Shown in pieces: positions 10,147-21,829 of a DNA stretch of 64,000 nucleotides. Numbering within the stretch: the stretch's first letter is position 1; every line of letters begins with the position of its first letter. The translations under genes and the position numbers were made by a program. Origin of the DNA: Syngnathus acus (lineage: Eukaryota > Chordata > Actinopteri > Syngnathiformes > Syngnathidae). The DNA lies in the NCBI RefSeq assembly GCF_901709675.1, contig NC_051088.1:4365664-4429663 (forward strand), read 5' to 3'. The notes beneath the pieces are model-generated. The model was given only the letters and a program-made list of their open reading frames with translations. It had not been told where the DNA came from and did not search any database.

Positions 10147-11435
10147 AAAAAACCCTTATGTAAACCTTAATCTGAATGACTGTTCCTGCACAACACACTC
10201 TCGCTGTCACTGACCACAATATTAGGTACACCTGCACCCTCTAATGCAGAAGTGTCATACTCATTTTTGGCACAAACTAAAATGTTTTTCCTTTGTGGTC
10301 AACCTTTTTCACATTGATTAAGATCAATTGTGAGTAACTTGGGACCAAATCATCACTATATATGTCTTAATACGTTTTGGGGACGTTTTCATTTGATTTA
10401 TGCCAAACATTTTTCAGTAACGGTTGAGAAACACTGCCAAACATTATACTGTACTTGAAAAACTGAATAAAACAAAGCGATGTTTGTTTGAGAGTGTATT
10501 GTGTATCCTTGGGGATTGGCTCATTCCCACGTCACGTCGGCTTCATCAGGAAGTGCAAGGCAATTACAGCCTGCAGCATTGGTGTCCTTCCACAACCCAT
10601 TATTAACGCTATTTGAAGGGATTCTCCTTGTGAGTGTTATATAGTGGCAGGCTGGCAGCAATAGAGTTGAGTTACCGTGTAAAGACAGGCGTGCCTCAAT
10701 AGGCTCGCTCTCTGATTTCCTTACACAAGTACAATGGGAGCATGACAATGTGTTCCCAGGCTCCGTCAGTTCTCACTCCCACTGCTCATAGTGCTAGGAA
10801 ATAACCAAAACTGTATATTTTCCAAGTGCTACTTAGTTGAGTGTTTTTATGATGACTTTACGATTCGATAAAAGGGAATATCTGCACTTTTGAGTTTCAA
10901 CACAAAATGATGTGATTAGAGAAAGGGGAAGTCAACCACTATTTCCTGGTAGACAGCTGCATTGACTATGTACTTGAACAATGGAGCCACACAAGCAAAT
11001 GGCTCCCCAAACCATGACTGACATCACACTGGACATAAAGTCATTTAACCTTTGTTCTTATTCAGAACCTTGAATTCCAAATGAAATGCAAGATTGACTT
11101 TCATCTGGAAAAAAAGCACTTGAGACCACTGAGCAACAGACCTGTGCTTTTTGCTCTGGCACTTCTGATGTTTTTGGTTCAGGAGTAGCTTGAGTCATGG
11201 AATTTTGCAGCTGTGGTCCACGTCATATGTGGGGGCTCTTGATGCACTGACACCAGCCTCAGCTTTGTGAAGCTCCCCCAGATATTTGAATTGCTTTTGC
11301 TTGACATCCTCTCCATCCCTGCCACTTGTGCACCTTTCCCAGCCATGTTGTCCCCTTCCGCTTAACACGCATCACTTCAGCAGTCTTCCTCAGGATTCTG
11401 AAGAACACTAAACCAGACTGAGACCATCTAAAGCA

Positions 11436-11480
11436 GGCATATCCAAAGTCCGGCCCAGGGGTTAGTCGCAGCATTGTGCT
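11436..11480. mobile_element. terminal fragment of a hAT-like element
   Basis: CAGGCATATCCAAAGTCCGG with following GCCCAGGGG is typical of one end of hAT-type repeats in vertebrates. The matching inverted end was not found nearby. Confidence 0.4.
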
Positions 11481-12559
11481 CAAATTTCTACCGACCCGCA
11501 ACCTCTAGCATAAAAATAATTATGTGAGGGCTGTCAGCACTGTTGAACATAGTAATGGTAAAATGAGGCTTCAAATTTGCTTCGTGAACCAGTTGATTTA
11601 TTTGGACTCCTCTAGATAGCAATGTTGGTTCAATAAAGCGTTTTAAGAAACAGCTAGTCAATGTGCTTATGGTAAACTGGGAGTGCAAGCTAAAAGACTC
11701 AATAAACATAACTGGTTCATGAATCATCTTGAAACTTCATTTTCCCATCAGCAGCCCTTGAGGCCCGTAGCTGGACGTGCCTGGCCAAGAGACTGTGGGT
11801 ATTTTCCAGGAATTCAATATCAATAGGCTGACAAAACATGCAAACTATGATGAGGGTACTGGGAATGAAAATCAAAGAACTAGAAGCTGAATTCAAATTC
11901 AGCAAATTTGGCCCTCTATGCATAAAGTAGAATTGTTGCGCCTGCTGATCTAACATTCTTCATGTATGCACTCCCAGAGTCTGTTCCTCTCCATTGTCAG
12001 CCAGGAAGGGTCGGAGCAGCAATCTGGTACGACTACTTCAAGCGTGCACAGACCAGCTCAGGAATCCTCTGCAGGCTTTCCTCTAGTCTGGAATGTCATC
12101 CAGTCGCGTGACGTCAACAAGGTGGGAACCGACGTCTTAAAAATTGTCTTCCTCTGCTGCTTGGAACATTTTTGCAGTTGAAAGACACACCTCCGCCAAG
12201 GCTTCAATCATTTTGACACCCGTGAAAATCCACAAGGGCTTTGTAAGGAAGTGCAGTACATATTAAATAAAACTGATTAAATAGGAGAAACAGACAATGG
12301 GTACTTTATATACCAATTAAACATTTTGTTTATGATACTGTAGGTATTGCTAGTGAACTGTGACCAATTGATAGGAAAAGTGAATGGTTAGGCTACTCAT
12401 GCATACAGACTAAAAACCCGGAGGCCAGTTTGGTGTGTTCCAATTTCCAAGAGATCAAATCAGAGCTGTATTTAACAGCCACACCGACAGCAGTCCTGTC
12501 CCAACAACGCACGTTTGGATTTTGCTGGACAAGCTTGCCAGCAAGAACGTCATGCACGT

Positions 12560-13100
12560 TATTAACATCATCATTATTATTATTTATTGTGTATTATTAT
12601 TGACATTGTTAATTATTGGTTTGGTTTGGATAATTGCTATAATAATAATTATTATTTTTAGCAGTAAGAGTGGCACTTTTTTGTATGTTCTTTAATTTTG
12701 AATTACTGTTATTAGTTGCAGTATATGTACCAGTGGCAGTGGTATTTTTATTATTATTTGTGTTTGGCATGATAATCGTATAATCAATATTACTATATGT
12801 TTTTTTTCTACGGGTTTGTTTTGTGATTTAGTTAATTATTGGATTTCCATGATTCCATTTTTATTATTTTATCACATTTTGTATATTTATTACTTGGTCA
12901 GAAGAATTATTAATATTGATGTGTAATATTATAATTATCAGTGGTTGTAGTAATATTTGTAAAACTATTTATGCATTTTGATTCTGTCTTAAAATAATGG
13001 CCCAAGTAATTTTTTTCAGTTTTTTATCATTTTTTTTTTTCAGAAAACACAAAAAACTCAACCAAACATAGATTATCTTGTATTTACTAATATATTCTTT
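12560..13100. repeat. AT-rich, ATT-rich low-complexity stretch
   Basis: Repeated ATTATTATT/TATTATTATT blocks at 12568-12600 and 12640-12660, then generally AT-rich DNA with no other structure. Confidence 0.6.
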
Positions 13101-13927
13101 CCAGCACCCTGAGAAGATCATTTAAGGTAAAAAAAGAAAAAGCAAAATATTACTTTTTTTTAAAATTACAATAGGACATTATTGTAAGAAGGGGATGGTT
13201 CCATATGTACATTGTTTTATTATTTATGACAATTATCATTTGTTTAGTTTTGCTATTTGGTTTATTAGTAGCATCAATGTCATGATTATTATAATCAAAA
13301 GCTCTAGCCTACAGTGGGACAAAGTGAGAGCCTGGCTTTCGGAGCGGCAGTTGGGGTGGGGTGGCAGTTTTAAAGAGAAGCTCTGTTCTGCGTAACCTGA
13401 TCCACACCTGACCGGAGCCCGGCATTCCGCTCTCACCGAGGAAAGCGTCAGCAGCACTGTTGCAAGGGTGAGACAACATTGTGAGTGGATTCAGGAAAGA
13501 GAAGGAAAAAAAAGAGAAATAAAGACACATGAATGAATTCTTATTGTATTTATTCAATATATTCTTTCACATTACATGTTTTGCCCACGGATAAAATATC
13601 GCCACACACAGTGCTTTTATCTACTGTACCTGGAGAGAAGCCAAGTTCCTGGAAGGTATTTTGTTACAGTACGGAGGGGTAGAGGACACATCTTTGTACG
13701 GACAAAATTCATCCTTATGCTCGTCACAAAAATATCCCGTCTTAAAAGAACATTCAGAGTTGAGCACAGTTAAACTTTGACTCAAGTCACATGGAAGAAT
13801 CCAAGTCGTGACATTCATCCCCCTTCAAGTGCAAGGATCGCAGTTCCACAGTCAAGTATGCAAAGGCGCGCACGTGAAGACGCATGAGAGCGAGAGAGCA
13901 GAAGGAAGACAGCGGAAGGCAATGCCA

Positions 13928-14003
13928 TTTAATGGACGGCATTACCAGACAGTATTAGACACCAATAATTACATCTAACCATGTCTGGTAAGACGCCTAT
14001 CAA
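13928..14003 (-). ncRNA. mir429: mir-429 hairpin (microRNA precursor)
   Basis: The minus-strand 22-mer at 13957-13936 begins TAATACTGTCTGG and ends TAATGCCGT, the fish form of miR-429 (429a type). The 5p arm at 13995-13974 (CGTCTTACCAGAC...GGTTAGA) forms the opposite strand of the stem. It lies about 0.9 kb downstream of mir-200a, the same order as in mammals (200b, 200a, 429). Confidence 0.96.
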
Positions 14004-14879
14004 CAGGCTGGCAGGGTGACCTCTGAGGAAACAGCAGCGCAGAAGAAACGGCCTGAAAAAGTTCCTCTTTCTCTTGCGCTTTCATACGCCAGCACCAAGC
14101 GACATCAGCTCGAAGACAACGAGCAGGGGGGGCTGTTCTTTTGGCTTGGGTAATGGAGCTGAGTGGGTACATAAAGGTGCGGCTGTAATTCTCCCTCCTT
14201 AAACACATAAGGTTTCTGTTCGCTCTTTTGTTTAGAGATGTTCAATTCCCAGTTTACACGTTTGTATTAAATCAGATCTTCATATGTTGGATAGCTAAAA
14301 TAACAAGAGGCTCAGGTCAGCTCAGTTTCATGATGCACCGCGCGAGCCAGGCCAGATGGGCCAATGGCTGCCACGAAGTACAAAGGCAGGCGCTGTTCAT
14401 GATAAGCAACCGGCAAAAAAAAGAAAAAAAAAAAGAAAGAAACGGGCTGGCCTTGCACGACCGGTGGAACAATCAACGTACTGCTAGTCTTTTATGCAGG
14501 TGGGGTGGGATTGACATTGAAGACGAGAGAAAAAAAAGTCAGGTAGGCAAATTGAATTGAAGAAGTAAAACACTGAAGCTGTAATAGAACACACGCACTC
14601 GACCTATTTTAAGTAACATGCTGCTGTCGTTGCGATTGTGCTTATCAGACGTGCTCATTAACTGCATTTTTGCTACTGGCATACTCGCCACACGCGTCTG
14701 TGGCCTGACATGCAAAATACGGCGGACAAGTACATTCCATCTCTTTCTTGCGTCTTCTTGCTTAAATTCACCCCTGTGCCATGCTTTAGCTTAATCAGAC
14801 ATTAGCCAAACGTCATTAGGAGGTATCAAGGGAAGCTTTGTTGAGGCAACCAAATGCGACCGACTGCAGCTTTGCGGTC

Positions 14880-14956
14880 TCCAGAAAACATCGTTACCAG
14901 ACAGTGTTAGAACAACAGTAGTACAATCCAGCACTGCCCGGTAAGATGGATCCTGA
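14880..14956 (-). ncRNA. mir200a: mir-200a hairpin (microRNA precursor)
   Basis: The minus-strand 22-mer at 14909-14888 begins TAACACTGTCTGG and ends AACGATGT, identical to miR-200a-3p. The 5p arm at 14948-14927 (CATCTTACCGG...GTGCTGGA) pairs with it around a 17-nt loop. The seed AACACUG differs by one base from the 200b/429 seed, so the cluster covers two target sets. Maturation is expected to follow the normal Drosha/Dicer route from a shared primary transcript. Confidence 0.97.
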
Positions 14957-15029
14957 GAGCCTCCTTCTCCGGCCTGTGTAACACTAGTCTGCGGCTGCTA
15001 ACAATGATTTGTGCGCTTGTTGTAAGCAG

Positions 15030-15106
15030 ATGACTATCATCATCATTACCAGGCAGTATTAGAAAAGAAGATGTAGTCCAATGCTGCCTTGTAAGATGGA
15101 GATGAT
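15030..15106 (-). ncRNA. mir200b: mir-200b hairpin (microRNA precursor)
   Basis: The minus-strand 22-mer at 15061-15040 begins TAATACTGCCTGG and ends AATGATGA, identical to vertebrate miR-200b-3p. The 5p arm at 15098-15077 (CATCTTAC...GCATTGGA) is complementary to it across a 15-nt loop (15062-15076), giving a standard pre-miRNA stem. The seed AAUACUG is shared with miR-200c and miR-429. Known role: it represses ZEB1/ZEB2 and holds cells in the epithelial state. It is the first hairpin of the cluster in transcription order, 92 nt ahead of mir-200a. Confidence 0.97.
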
Positions 15107-18100
15107 CACCCGTGAAGACCTAGCGGGGATAGACGGACGGACGTGTGACATCAAACATACGAGACTTAATTCAATATAAGCTTCGCTACTCATAAAGTGC
15201 TTTTTGTGCCACAAGATGGTGCCAAGGAACTATAAGTTGAAGTGACGTATCTTGACTCAGCTTTGCACATCAGGGTGGGGCTAAGTTTAGCCTGGGTTGT
15301 TAGCAGGAGAAAAGAGTCTGTAGCACATGCAATTTGGGTTGATTTTTTTTCAAAATAAAATCAGCCTTTGAAAGGTAATGTGAGATGACTTTGAAATGAT
15401 ACATATTTACAGTTTCATCGATTAATACATTTGTCACTTTTCTGCTACTAAAGTGACGATTGAATGTAAGTTTGCGAGTGCAGCCCGGAGGCGCAACAAC
15501 GTACGTGACTCGGAGACGCAAACCTAGTCAGCCAAATGCATGCACTTGCTGAGCAAACATTTTGTAGCCGCGATCTACAAGCAGGACATCCACTTGGCGT
15601 GCTTAAGAAGGCTGGCGTTGTGCTCTCCAGCCCACACGGGCTGTCACAGAACACTGGGCCACAAAAGTTGTTAATGATTGCCCAAACCTGTTCTGACTAG
15701 TCTAAAGCTATGGCACGGCAACGACGGGAGGAAGGGCTGCTTTTTCACACGATACGCGCCAGTTACTAATTTCGCACAAAATACAGCCGAGTTAAAAGTA
15801 AGTCAAGTCGGCGTTGTTGCTCAATCACCCTCTCGGGTGAATTGGATTTTTTTCCGACCACAACTTTCAGCTGCAGTTAACTGGCATTAAATGGTGGCCT
15901 AAAATATGAGGGGTTGCTCCCCCCCCCACTCATCGGTGGACCTCTGATGCTGTTGTCTTTGTGTTAGTGGAGTGATGAAAGGCTGATGGAATGTTGCTCA
16001 GCTCGAACTGAGCGGCCAGCCCGTATGCGGGAGGTGACCGAAACGGCGCTCTTTTACTGAACAACGTGGCTACTTCACAGGTGCGTCGTGCAAAAAGCTC
16101 GCCTTCGTACTGAAGACATAGATACTTTCTGAATCAAACATAAAACTTGTTAAATGACACAAAAATTGAATGTTTCTTTCAATAAAACAGAAAAAACACC
16201 TTACTGAAGAAAGTTTCGTTGCACTATTTCCATAGTGGCGTCATTGATTACAGAAAAGGTGTGTTATGGATATGGTGAAAGGTTTTCTGTCACCCCGCAA
16301 GCAAGACAAAAATTGAGCCTAGTGTTGAAAGGGGGAAGGGAGAAAGAGGGAGAAAAGGTCAGGGGGATGCCAAATGGAGAATGCACCTGTAATCTTACCG
16401 TCTTGAAAGGTACCCCAAGCAAAGAATGCCACCAAACCAAAGAAGGTTTTTGGAAGGCAGGGGCTGAGAAAAAAAGCAAAGAAAGGTCTTGAATTTCCAC
16501 CCCGCCGCTTGAGAACACTCCCGTCTTCCTCACGGTCAGTCAGGCCCCATGAAATGAGAAAGCCGAGCAGACCTGCTTTCCCAGACTCTATTTAGTTAAT
16601 CATCAGCATTATAAACCGGTGCCGCGGGCCCTCTGAGGACGACAAGAAGGGAGAGGGAGACAAGAAAGGGTGTGAAAAGATTAGACAAAGCGTACAGTAC
16701 CTGGTCAAAGTAACGAGCCCGCCCTCGCGTCCACTAAACTTCCGCTCATGGTTGAGCTCATTGGCAAAAGTTTGTCCTATTGTACAAGATGGCGCAGCGC
16801 TGTGGGAGTTGTACGCGCTGGTGGCTGCCCACGCTTTTTGCTTGCTGCAAGTGAGGCGTGATCAGGTAACTCTGCCCTCTGCGCAGGAATGTGACTCCAC
16901 TGTGAAGTGAACAACCCGATAGGTAAACTGGCCTGGCCCTTAATCAATAATCGCCGTCTTTGTGGGAAAACAATGGAAAGGAAACCCAAAACTTTACTTA
17001 AGTGCAGACCTTATCTCGGTCCCCCACATACGCCGAGGAGCGACCTGGTAACCGAGGCGTTTAAACCCTGATATTGCTTTGCATCCCAAATGTTAAATGG
17101 GTCATTTACATTTGTTACATAGGCACTGGTGGCTTCCTCACCTTTTGCGCTTTCTTCACCTTGCCGTTTTATTTGTTGTTTAAAATAAATTACTCATTTA
17201 TGAAGATTAGATATTGTAGAATCTTTGTGTTTTTTGTGGTGAATGTGTTTACAATTTTGACTTTAATGATTTATTAAATAATAAATACATATATATTTGA
17301 AATATTTTTAGAAATTAAATATATCCATTTATAGTATAAGTACAATAAATTTTGATTTTAAAATAATTTAAGTTATTAAATAAATTTAAATATATCTTGT
17401 AATTTGAATGTATTAATTTAAAGAGCTATTAGTGTATATTTCAAATTTTAATGAAAAAAATTATCCATTTTATTAAATAAATACATTTATATTTAAACAC
17501 ATTTTTATAAATTAAATATATTAATTTAAATACATATATCTGTGAAGAGTATTTAAATTTTTGATTTAAGAATATATTTATTTTATTAAATGATGAAAAA
17601 AATGTTTTACTAAATGATAAATACATATATAATTTTTAATAAAATGTATTAATTTAAATAAGCGTAATAGCTATTATATGTCCTCATTTCTAAATGTCCC
17701 AAAGCCTAACCCTAAAAAACCCCGCCCCCTTCAAGTAAATCAAACTACAACATGGTTAAACATAAAAAGCCCTAAACTCCACTTCAGTCTCAAACTTGAG
17801 GCTCCCATGTGACCTTTCAGGTGTATGAAAGAAGTGAACTCTCCACCAATCACAATCTTCCACCTCAGTCTGCAGCCTTCGCTGTACAGTGTCTGTCCGT
17901 GGTCGACATGTTCCCTCCATTTTGCAGTCTGCTTCCTAGACTTGTGCGCAACTCCTCCGATTAAATCTATTCTAGGAGCACACGAGAGGACTCCATAATG
18001 TATAACCAGTCTGTGGTGGAAATTCCCCACTTGAATAAGGATGACGCTGCTGTTTGTCTCCAGTTCGCAAATGAAACTTGGAGGCAAAGAGAACAGAGGA

Positions 18101-18729
18101 GCCGACATTTTACGCCCGCTAAACGTCTACTTCCTCTTTTAAAACAGTCACTGCTAAGACTTCTAAAAACCGAGAAGGAAGTCAACAAAATGACTTTAGA
18201 GGAAAACTAGTCAGTTCAACGGGTTGTCGAGAAAAGTTGTACAATGAGTTACGTAATCTACTTATGCACCGTGTATGGGGCGAATAGGTCCGTTGCTGGG
18301 AGGTTACGGTAAAATCGATTTCATACCGTCATTCGGCCGGTTGTCTCCTCGTGCAGAAGGTTGTATGATCGAAGAGGAGTCAACCACTGTCTTCGTGTCC
18401 TTTGACAAGTCTGGCAGTTTGCCTTTACCTGCCCCAACTGGTCTATCCAGTTTAGGAATGAACGTTGGCTTCTATTGTTTCCTCGTCTTTCTTTCTGCTT
18501 AAACGGAGCCGGAATTTGATACGTGTTATTTTCGCTTTGCATCGAAAACACCCCTGAAGCTAACGCTTTATCCGTACACAATCGCTTACGCGTCTCCTGT
18601 TCTTAGCTGACAAACATTCAAAAAGTTGCAAAAAGCGTGTCGCCGAGCAACAGGTTGTGAAGGCAACTTGCATCTTAAGACAATGAAGACAAAGAAGAGA
18701 TCACATTTGAGAATTTACCCAGCCTTTCC
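15107..18729 (-). other. presumed pri-miR-200 leader
   Basis: No coding exon is recognised. If the primary transcript starts near 18.7-19.7 kb, this stretch is its 5' part. It holds an AT-rich block at about 17160-17690 and single CAGGTG/CACCTG E-boxes at 16078, 16384 and 17818. Confidence 0.35.
17160..17690. repeat. AT-rich low-complexity block
   Basis: About 530 bp dominated by A and T with recurring TTAAATA/ATTAAAT/TATATTT words. No transposon ends or open frame are recognisable. Confidence 0.7.
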
Positions 18730-19730
18730 CAGGTGTGGTCATCGAGCCAGAAACCCAATACAAGAGGCATCATTGTGTCGGGGCTTTTGACGCCCGGTTG
18801 GCTAGTCCTCTTCTCTCCTGCTCTCGCTGAAGGACACTGGCATGGCGGTTAGGAGGAGTAAGATGTCCCTCCTTTCAGGTAGATGGTAGCCTGCGTGATG
18901 TCAGAGCGAAAGCCAAACCCCGGAAGAAAAGCGCATCAGTTATCTTCCTGTTGCCGAAGCAAAAGTTATTTCGTTCCCGCTGTTGTCTTCTCTTCGGCGC
19001 CCTTCAACTCTTAAGCTCCTCGAGAAGACAGAGGCAGAATTTGTAAAGGACTTGGTTTACATGTAGCCCGACTCCCCCTCCTCCTCTTTCCCCCCGCAGG
19101 TGTAATTTTCAGGTTGCAGCCAATCACTTGGGCCACAGGCGCTTACAGGTGTGTCCGATGCAATGTCTCAGCAAATAGAAACGAAGAACAGACCCCCCCT
19201 CCACCTCCGCCCTCTGACTCTCACCTCACCGGTTCGCTTACCTACCACCCCCCAACCCCCATTAACCCCCCAGGTACCTTCTTGTGGTTTTTTTTTTTAT
19301 GATGTCAGCTCAGGCTTGGTGGGAACGATCTCCTCTGATCCACGCAAACACGATTGGTAGACTGACAAACCGTCCAAACTCACATTTTCAATACAATTTT
19401 ATGACAGTGAAAACCTCTGCCTTCACGTTTTGCTGTAAACGTTGGCCACAACCTGAAATACCTGCCCTTTACTCCCACAAACTGCCTCCCTTTGTGTCCA
19501 CACGCCTTTTTTGTCCCAACAGCAGCCGGAACAACAGGTGAACAAAGGGCAGGTGAGTAAAACGTGAAAAAGAGACACCAGAGGTTTGAGGTCAGTCTGA
19601 GCATTTAGAGGTGGGGGAGCACCGGCAAACAAAAGGATCGGTGGGCTCTTGTCCCCAGAGGGCAAACAGAGGCCGAATCCCAAACCTTAGTTGGGTGCTG
19701 GGCTAGGCGGCCACTTTCGGTCTCCAGGTG
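18730..19730. promoter_or_regulatory. E-box-rich region, candidate promoter/ZEB control region of the miR-200 cluster
   Basis: CAGGTG occurs at 18730, 19097, 19146, 19535, 19550 and 19725 (first bases), five of them inside 634 bp. This is 3.7-4.6 kb upstream of mir-200b on its strand, similar to the promoter distance reported for the mammalian cluster, where ZEB1/2 repress through such E-boxes. Two copies sit in a near-identical 17-mer, CAGGTGTAATTnTCAGG. The promoter role is inferred from position and motif density only. Confidence 0.4.
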
Positions 19731-21492
19731 TAATTGTCAGGATTAGTCTCTCAACAATGAGCACAATACCAGAACCATATCCGGTTTCCGCAAGGGTGTG
19801 GCACGGCTCGCAGCAGAACTTGGCCGGCAAATGTGGAAGAACATAATTGCCTGTATGCAGTTAAACAAACCGCACCAATGCCGACGCAAACAACAACAAA
19901 ATATTAACCAACGGATTTTGACAGCATATGAGATTAGATATGTGTGAGCTCGCTTCCCATACCACTCCATCGCAAGTTTTCCAGACAATTATAAGTAACC
20001 GATTAGCACTTTTTTTCCCCTCCGCCAAGTCACTCTTAAAGGGCGGTTTAGTAAATTGCTGTGCTCCAAAAGGTTTGCTTTGTTTGGGTTTCATTTGCAT
20101 TACAAATGTGGAGAGGGGTGACACACGGGAGACTGACCTCAACTTATTTGGCTATTGATGGCTATCTAGCCAGCCGGTCACGCAAGGCGGGATGCAAGGA
20201 CATCAGTCAGCGGGTCAGATGCATCAAAAGTAACATAAACACTGCATTTGCTTGCACCTATTTGTTGGCAAAATCAATCAAATCAAACCGTCAGTGCCCT
20301 CTGAACAGTGATAGATGCACTAAAAAGCCAAACACCAGTATCCTACTTTTAGGGATTTTTTTTGGTCCCAAATAAAAGGCCTTGCTCATTAGGCAGCGTC
20401 TTCCCATGAAGGGCTTTCTGTTGTATTCTCCACCTGTCTACCTTCTGCCTTCTGCTCAGAGACCGGCAGGATAATTATAGATTCACATTGTCTTAGAGGA
20501 AATTGGAGGACTTTGCCCAGGTGTGACTTTTAAAAAGGTCTTCATCTCAACAATCGGCTTGCTCGTCTCCAGATAGTTAGCTTGATGTTGGCGTTACTAT
20601 CAAGCTAGCAAAGCTTGGTGTACGTTAGGGGTGGGACAGTACGGGTAACTCACAATTCAATATTGTGACCAAAAAAAAGTCATCATAGTGCTATTGGAAG
20701 TACAAAAACTTTTCAAGGAAAAGCATCTTCATTGTGACCATGACTTAATATTACCTAAACCTTTCTAATGGCTTTGTGTCAATTTGGGGGTTGCTACCTC
20801 TGGAGGAGCATTTCAACCAATTATCTTGCATAGGTCGCTTACACGCAGCTCAGAGCAATGCATTCTGGGACGTTTTTTTTCTACCGTGACCATCTTGGGC
20901 GTGTTACACATGCGCTGCATGCACACACAGCTGTGTATGTCTTTCATCAACTTGCTTTATTATGACATTTACAAATTACTTTGACGACTTGCCAGCTGAT
21001 CTAAAACCGCGATAGCAGCAAAACGTGCGGAGGAATCGACCCATGTCCAATGATGATTTTTGGGTGGAGATTCCGACATGCTGTCATTCTACTTAAAAAT
21101 GTCTGGAAGATTCCAACTATTTTGTAAGCGGTTGGACACAGAGGCTCACGGACAAATAATCAAGACATACTGCTTTTTCTTCGGATAACGGATTCGCATT
21201 TTAAAAGGCCTTCCACAACGTTGCTTGTGGGCATCTTGAACTTTTCCACCTGCTTTGAACTCATCTGATGTGAGCAGCCGTACATGATGTTGCGGAATCC
21301 CTGAGAAATTGTCTTCTAAATTGTAATTCCAGTCGCGCTTCATGAAAAAAATCTTTGTCCAACATTATCGAGGGTTGGGGTTAGCATTGTTGGCATTTTC
21401 AAACAAAAATATACACAAAAAGATAGTGGAATTTCTGAAAAGAACCAAAACCGTATTAATATGCTTTCATTTGTCTTTCTCTCGTCCAACTC

Positions 21493-21829
21493 TGTCACGG
21501 ATCGAGTGGAGCAGGGCGACCAAATGCAGCTTGGACCAGGGTTTATTGAAGGGAAAATGTAGTTGGAAAGGAGGATAAGGGGAACAAGCCAACAGAACTG
21601 GCAAACTGACATAACTTAACGGCCTAACAAATATTAACGGGACTGACCGACAGGGCTGGCAAACAAAAACAGAACTAACAGAGACGTGAGACAAGAAATA
21701 ATCCGAAAGGGAGTGAGGGGCAGGGGGGGGATTTAAATACACGGCACACAGGAGGGGAGGGGCGAGCACACAGACAGAAATGATGATAAAATGTACACAC
21801 AATGGACTGACCGGGGACGAGTCGTGACA
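21493..21829 (-). mobile_element. solo LTR of a Ty3/Gypsy-like retrotransposon
   Basis: 337 bp starting TGTCACG and ending CGTGACA (TG...CA ends), flanked by a perfect 5-bp target duplication, AACTC, at 21488-21492 and 21830-21834. Read on the minus strand it has a TATA-like ATTTAAAT (21731-21738) and downstream an AATAAA (21547-21542), the usual LTR promoter and poly(A) order. No internal gag/pol sequence adjoins it, so it is a solo LTR left by LTR-LTR recombination. Family assignment is by general features only. Confidence 0.8.
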
